Positions 58,383 through 64,000 of a DNA stretch of 64,000 bases are shown piece by piece. The DNA is from Sinonovacula constricta. Taxonomy: Eukaryota > Mollusca > Bivalvia > Cardiida > Solecurtidae. The DNA is taken from NCBI GenBank assembly GCA_007844125.1, contig CM017572.1, forward strand, positions 23,783,879-23,847,878. The letters are read 5' to 3'. The notes under the pieces were generated by a model that saw only the letters and a program-made list of their open reading frames with translations, did no database searches and had not been told where the DNA came from. Position numbers and translations under genes: made by a program. How positions within the stretch are numbered: position 1 is the first letter of the stretch; each line of letters starts with the position of its first letter.

Positions 58383-59329
58383 TTATAATAATACAGCCAA
58401 CAGGTAGGCATTTTCCAATTGAAAATCCTAGCAAATTGTCTCCAAGCTCAGTATGGGGATGTCTAGACATGTTTCTTGCAAGAATTTATAAAGTTTATAT
58501 AAAATGGGTCCCTAATGACCACTTTTATGTAAAACGATAAATCAAAAAGAACATTGTACAGGAAGTGTTGTGATAAGATTTTGATATATAGAAGATTTGC
58601 TAGTTTTTGCCTGTCACAAATTTAGATTTCTTGAAACAAAAGTTGATGTCCTATTTTACTGCAGAAACAGTGATTAGAACAAAGTCTGAGGGGAGAAAAT
58701 CCAACCCAAATGACATTTAGATGAGGGACATCTGATTATGGAGAAAATAAACTTACTTTACCAAAGGGGAATAACTCTCTTGAGTTCTATTTAGTTGGAA
58801 TCTTTGGACTTAATATGGAATCTTTGGACTTAATATTGTTTTGAGATGGTGCCTTTTAATACAGTTGAATTTTTTCTTTTGTATAAATATGAGCACTTAA
58901 TCTATTAAATTTAAGAGAAATATTTTGATGTACTTTCATATGTGAATGTATTTTTATCACTGTCGATCTAAGTATCACCTTGTAGGCAACAAATAAATTA
59001 CAGCGCAAATAGTACAAGGAAATAAACTGAGTAATCCAAGTAAAAGGACCTACTTGAATTTAGGGAGTGTTCAGGGGAGATCTATGTCCCTCATTATTGA
59101 AAATAAATCCTATAGTGTTGAATATAGTGAAGATGGAGATAGGACTATACTAGGACATGAACACATAGAATGAAGAAAATTGTTCTTTCTTCTCAAAATT
59201 CTGTGTCTTTTGGAGTCTGAATCACAGCAATAAGATATTTTGTTGAGAAATTCGGGTATGTAATATAATAATACATGAAATTTAAGCATATTTATTATTG
59301 TCATATTGTACATACATACATGTGTATGC

Positions 59330-59465
59330 TTTTGGAGGGAGACTCCCATTTTTAAGGTTTAAAATTATTTGAAAACGAGGGTTCTTTATTTATATGTAAA
59401 AAACAAATCTCCCACTTTGCAATTGAAAATCTCACACTTTGGCCTCAGAAAGTGTTCACATGTAT
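59330..59465 (+). repeat. Dispersed repeat family F, copy
   Basis: 'ggagggagactcccattttt', 'aaaattatttgaaaacgagg', 'caaatctcccactttgcaat' and 'ctttggcctcagaaagtgtt'. The most complete + strand copy. Confidence 0.65.
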
Positions 59466-60180
59466 GTACTTAAGGTATAATAGAAGAATCATTATAGAGC
59501 AAGGGAATGAATTGCTAAATTTATTTACCTATATTTCTCTTATTTGTGCTACATTATGAAGGTATGATTGGTTGTTATTATTTTATCATCCTTTTGACAA
59601 CTCAATTAACAATAAATGCTGTTCTTTGGAAAGATTGGCAGACATGCTGGGGATGAACTGAAACTGCCAATCAACTCCATACCAACTCATTTTTAAAATA
59701 ATATTTTTTTTTAATTTAAACAAGCTTGAATAATAGTGCTATCTGGTGATTTCCACTTTTAGCATATTGATTTGTCACTAATTATCTACATTTTCTATAG
59801 AAAGACAGTTTGTTTTGTTTTTCATTTTCATTACCATGGTAACAGCCTGGTATTTTTAAAAGCTGTCCATAATTATAGTTTGACGTAAGGAAAATTGAAA
59901 ACCCTTCTTGGAGCAAGACTTTGTGCGCGTTTAAATTACTGTGGAACATTGAAGATAATTATACTGTTGAAACTCGAGAAGTCTATGTTTCGCTCACATC
60001 GGCTCGCTTCAAATTTAGTTTAAAGTGAATTCATTTTAAAGATAGCAATCAAGTACCATTGAAGAGTTTTGGAGCACTAATGGAACTGATAGAAAAACAT
60101 GTCTAAAATAAACCATCTTGTAGCATGTAAGTAAAAGTTTAACCTCTGCTAAACACGAATATGTCAAGTCTTTAGAAAAT

Positions 60181-62238
60181 GGTGATAAATCTAGATCAGA
60201 CAGCTCCTGCCTAGGTTAACATGTCTATAAATAATGCCTTAGCAGCATACGGGGATATATCCAGATCAGTCAGCTCCTGCCAAGGATAATATGTCTATTA
60301 GTAATGCCTTAGCAGCAAATGGGGATATATCCAGATCAGCCAGCTACTGCCTAGGATAACATGTCTATTGATAATGCCTTAGGAGCAAGTGGGGATATAT
60401 CCAGATCAGCCAGCTACTGCCTAGGATAACATGTCTATTGATAATGCCTTAGGAGCAAGTGGGGATATATCCAGATCAGTCAGCCCCTGCCTAGGATAAC
60501 ATGTCTATTAATAATGCCTTAGGAGCAAGTGGGGATATATCCAGATCAGTCAGCCCCTGCCTAGGATAACATGTCTATTAATAATGCCTTAGCAGCAAGT
60601 GGGGATATATCCAGATCAGTCAGCCCCTGCCTAGGATAACATGTCTATTAATAATGCCTTAGCAGCAAGTGGGGATATATCCAGATCAGCCAGCTCCTGC
60701 CTAGGATAACATGTCTATTGATAATGCCTTAGCAGCAAGTGGGGATATATCCAGATCAGCCAGCTACTGCCTAGGACAATATGTCTATTAATAATGCCTT
60801 AGCAGCAAATGGGGATATATCAAGATCAGCCAGCCCCTGCCTAGGATAACATGTCTATTAATAATGCCTTAGGAGCAAGTGGGGATATATCCAGATCAGT
60901 CAGCCCCTGCCTAGGATAACATGTCTATTAATAATGCCTTAAGAGCAAGTGGGGATATATCCAGATCAGTCAGCCCCTGCCTAGGATAACATGTCTATTA
61001 ATAATGCCTTAGCAGCAAGTGGGGATATATCCAGATCAGTCAGCCCCTGCCTAGGATAACATGTCTATTAATAATGCCTTAGCAGCAAGTGGGGATATAT
61101 CCAGATCAGCCAGCTCCTGCCTAGGATAACATGTCTATTGATAATGCCTTAGCAGCAAGTGGGGATATATCCAGATCAGCCAGCTACTGCCTAGGACAAT
61201 ATGTCTATTAATAATGCCTTAGCAGCAAATGGGGATATATCCAGATCAGCCAGCTCCTGCCTAGGATAATATGTCTATTAATAATGCCTTAGCAGCAAAT
61301 GAGGATATATCCAGATCAGCCAGCACCTGCCTAGGATAATATGTCTATTAATAATGCCTTAGCAGCAAATGGGGATATATCCAGATCAGCCAGCTCCTGC
61401 CTAGGATAATATGTCTATTAATAATGCCTTAGCAGCAAATGAGGATATATCCAGATCAGCCAGCTCCTGCCTAGGATAATATGTCTATTAATAATGCCTT
61501 AGCAGCAAATGGGGATATATCCAGATCAGTCAGCCCCTGCCTAGGATAAAATGTCTATTAATAATGTCTTAGCAGCAAACGGGGATATATCCAGATCAGT
61601 TAGCCCCTGCCTAGGATAAAATGTCTATTGATAATGCCTTAGCAGCAAATGAGGATATATCCAGATCAGCCAGCACCTGCCTAGGATAATATGTCTATTA
61701 ATAATGCCTTAGCAGCATATGGGGATATATCCAGATCAGCCAGCCCCTGCCTAGGATAATATGTCTATTAATAATGCCTTAGCAGCAAATGGGGATATAT
61801 CCTGTTCAGCCAGCTACTGCCTAGGATAATATGTCTATTAATAATGCCTTAGCAGCAAATGGGGATATATCCAGATCAGCCAGCACCTGCCTAGGATAAT
61901 ATGTCTATTAATAATGCCTTAGCAGCAAATGGGGATATATCCAGGTCAGCCAGCTCCTGCCTAGGATAATATGTCTATTAATAATGCCTTAGCAGCAAAT
62001 GGGGATATATCCATATCAGCCAGCTCCTGCCTAGGATAATATGTCTATTAATAATGCCTTAGCAGCAAATGGGGATATATCCAGATCAGCCAGCTCCTGC
62101 CTAGGATAATATGTCTATTAATAATGCCTTAGCAGCATATGGGGATATATCCAGTTCAGCCAGCTACTGCCTAGGATAATATGTCTATTAATAATGCTGC
62201 TAGCAAATGGGGATATATACAGATCAGCCAGCACCTGC
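60181..62238. repeat. 70-bp satellite array, about 29 units
   Basis: Unit: ggggatatatccagatcagc, cagctcctgcctaggataat, atgtctattaataatgcctt, agcagcaaat. The first, diverged unit begins at 60181. Unit phase stays locked at 70 bp until a 2-bp loss in the last full unit, and a 30-bp partial unit ends at 62238. Variants (gctcc/gcccc/gctac, aaat/aagt, aca/ata) are shared between non-adjacent units. The block 60421-60800 recurs at 60841-61220 almost unchanged, a 420-bp (six-unit) higher-order duplication. No unit has coding potential, since 70 is not a multiple of three and stops occur in every unit. Confidence 0.97.
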
Positions 62239-62245
62239 TTGAAGC

Positions 62246-62300
62246 TGACTTATCAGGATTCTGCACTATTTGCTGCTAAGGCATTATTAATAGACATTTG
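62246..62300 (-). repeat. Inverted, diverged unit capping the satellite
   Basis: 'tttgctgctaaggcattatt' plus 'aatagacat' is the exact reverse complement of the unit segment 'atgtctattaataatgcctt' plus 'agcagcaaa'. The preceding 'gacttatcaggattctgcac' follows the family G solo form rather than the array units. The array therefore ends in an inverted repeat. Confidence 0.9.
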
Positions 62301-62749
62301 CCTACAGATGCATCAAAAATATAGAAAATATCATTTTGTGTTAAATTGTTATGTCATTGTTTTGTGTTAAATCAAAGCTTCGACAAAAAGTTTTTAATAC
62401 ATCCATGAAGTCGAGTTAAGATCAATACCCAGGAAACAATCATAGTAATTAATGGTACTTTGACAGAAGTTGGGTTAATGCATTACAGATTAATTAATAG
62501 AGATGATTTTCATGATTTTAATCTTGTCATCCAGATTAATTAATAAAGATGATTTTCATAGTCGTTATCTTGTCATCCTATATGAGTAGATTGTGAACAA
62601 AAAATGGCAATCAGCTCACTGCTTGCCTAAGTATGCACTTGTTAATCAACATGATGGTGATGTTCAGCTACAGATAATGTAATGATAGTTTCAAGTGAAA
62701 ATTCTGATTTTCCCGATTAAGTGAGTTTATTTCTTAAGCTAAGTCTTTG

Positions 62750-62868
62750 TTGTCTCCACCAAATCCTATACACCTGGTACTCATTAGAATCGCCTCGATG
62801 AGACATTTTAAATGAGTACCCACAAGACAGGGTTTGGGTGAAAATTATGGGATATATCTCTCGATCAA
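62750..62868 (-). repeat. MITE-like repeat family E, copy
   Basis: 'cctatacacctggtactcat', 'aaatgagtacccacaagaca', 'gggtttgggtgaaaattatg' and 'ggatatat'. The two ends carry partly inverted versions of 'ggtactcatt' and 'aatgagtacc'. Confidence 0.6.
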
Positions 62869-63021
62869 CGAAAATCTACTCTTGTTATTATCTCTAGTAT
62901 CAGGTTCTTGATCAGTTTATATAAGGGTAGCACTCCTCTGGGGAAGTGCACTCATTGTTATAAACATGTTGCTCAGATGGCTGGGTCATAATAGTAATAT
63001 GATGAACAATCTAAATTAATG

Positions 63022-63085
63022 TTTGTTTATTGGGTTTAACGGCTCACTGACAATCTTTCAGTTATCTGAAGACTGCACAAACTAT
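63022..63085 (-). repeat. SINE B 3' fragment, reverse
   Basis: 'gtttgtttattgggtttaac', 'tttcagttatctgaagactg'. Confidence 0.8.
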
Positions 63086-63089
63086 CTCT

Positions 63090-63715
63090 TAAGATTCTTG
63101 CTTCAGGATGCAACATAATTACAAGATGCAGGAAGATGCAGGAATGATAATCACTGTAAGATAGGATGTAATAATTTTGCTTAGGTAAGGAACATGATAC
63201 TGTATCTTAATAACTGCAGCTGGAAGATGTATAGGAACCCCTTGGGGGTGGGGCAATTATAATCTAAACAGCTTGAGAAAAACAACAGATAGCCTCAGTT
63301 AAGGATGGGTCAAGAATATCACTCTGTTGGAATACATGCTATTGCATGTGCATGTATTTCTCTTCATCCAGAATGATGTAACATATATATCGGTGATCAT
63401 TTTGTGTTGTCCTGTTAATATAATTGAAAATACAGACTGGTCACTGAGTTTTAAAAAAACGACAGATTTTTACTAACATATGATAAAATCTTATATTGAC
63501 CATTCTACTATTTTATTGTTGACCACTCGGCTATTTTATTTATATAATTGCAATAAAATGACTACACCGTTTAAAAATCAGCTGCTCTGAAGATTAAGAT
63601 TTACATTCAGCTTGTTGCGATTCAGTTTGAATCATTTGCTTATTATCCACCTCAGCCCATCACATTATGTAAGTCCTTGAGCAAGACCGTGTATCGCACA
63701 TTTCTCCAGGCACCT
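63090..63715. other. Unique AT-rich stretch, nothing recognised
   Basis: No repeat family or exon recognised. Confidence 0.35.
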
Positions 63716-63718
63716 GAC

Positions 63719-63992
63719 CAGCTGCAATAGCTCAGGCGCTAGAATGTCTACTTGCAGATTTGGAGGTATCGGGTTCAAACCCCAGCCGGGTCAAACCATA
63801 GACTTTAAAGTTCGTAGTAGTGGCTTCCCTCCTAACGCTTGGGCTAAGGGGACAGCATTTCACCCGACTTGTCGGTGTCAGTATAATGGACCGGCCGGGT
63901 TCAGTCCCTCTGCACGTCATAATTAAGTGCCCCTGTACTGTAATGATAGAAATGTCGCTGCACAGTATCAGCAAAAATCCATCCATCTATCC
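63719..63992 (+). repeat. SINE C, near full length
   Basis: Head 'agctgcaatagctcaggcgc' and B box 'cgggttcaaaccccagccgg'. The body is complete, ending 'cagtatcagcaaaaatcc' with an ATCC-rich tail. Confidence 0.95.
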
Positions 63993-64000
63993 ATCCAGGT

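Noticed and set aside
59110..59230. - strand open segment after 'attgctgtgattcag' (SKRHRILRRKNNF)
   Set aside because: Low-complexity basic start, no AATAAA downstream, no linked exon.
60181..62238. CRISPR array
   Set aside because: The whole 70-bp unit is repeated with no unique spacers, and the surrounding DNA is animal-like; this is a satellite.

Overview
The window looks like an intron-rich, AT-rich (about two thirds A+T by eye) animal genome, most likely a mollusc and probably a bivalve. Reasons: no bacterial-style gene density; several tRNA-derived SINE families at high copy number; exon-sized open stretches bounded by GT-AG splice signals with AATAAA signals downstream; many minisatellites; and one long 70-bp satellite. 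The bivalve call is an inference from general genome style, not from a recognised gene. Nearly all long reading frames in the window are accidental or lie inside SINEs.

Protein-coding content is sparse. On the + strand, 23319-23579, 31664-31726 and 31858-32117 look like exons of one gene that ends with a stop at 32115-32117 and an AATAAA at 32281. Two of these exons are phase-compatible neighbours; at least one exon between 23579 and 31664 is not identified. On the - strand, open segments at 52875-52748 (or to 52653), 45965-45882, 43042-42971 and 42365-42193 have good splice signals and mutually compatible phases. They end in a stop followed by AATAAA at 42016-42011. I read them as the 3' half of a second gene encoding a helical, charged protein. 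I recognise neither protein family. Weaker exon-like segments are listed with low confidence.

The rest is repeats. SINE A has a class-II (Leu/Ser-like) tRNA head. SINE B ends in a tail resembling gataaacccaataaacaaac. SINE C has a GCTCAGGTGGTAGAGC-type head and a body ending near 'cggcaaatcccatccc'. Together they account for about 50 copies, complete or fragmentary. Family E is a short MITE-like repeat carrying 'gagaattatgggatat' and 'attgagtacca'. Family F is a 'gtgggagattt' repeat present in both orientations. Family G is a short dispersed repeat ('ggatctgcactatttgct') whose sequence also underlies the satellite.

Layout: 1-546 minisatellite; 0.5-23 kb SINEs and unique intergenic or intronic DNA; 23.3-32.3 kb + strand gene with SINE- and minisatellite-filled introns; 32.3-42 kb SINE B/A rich; 42-53 kb - strand gene with a 71-bp minisatellite, a second minisatellite and possible long-intron splice features; 53-60 kb SINEs and family F; 60.18-62.24 kb satellite of about 29 units of 70 bp with a 420-bp internal higher-order duplication and an inverted, diverged cap; 62.3-64 kb family E and a SINE C at the right edge. 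The satellite and its relation to the dispersed G repeat is the most striking structure.
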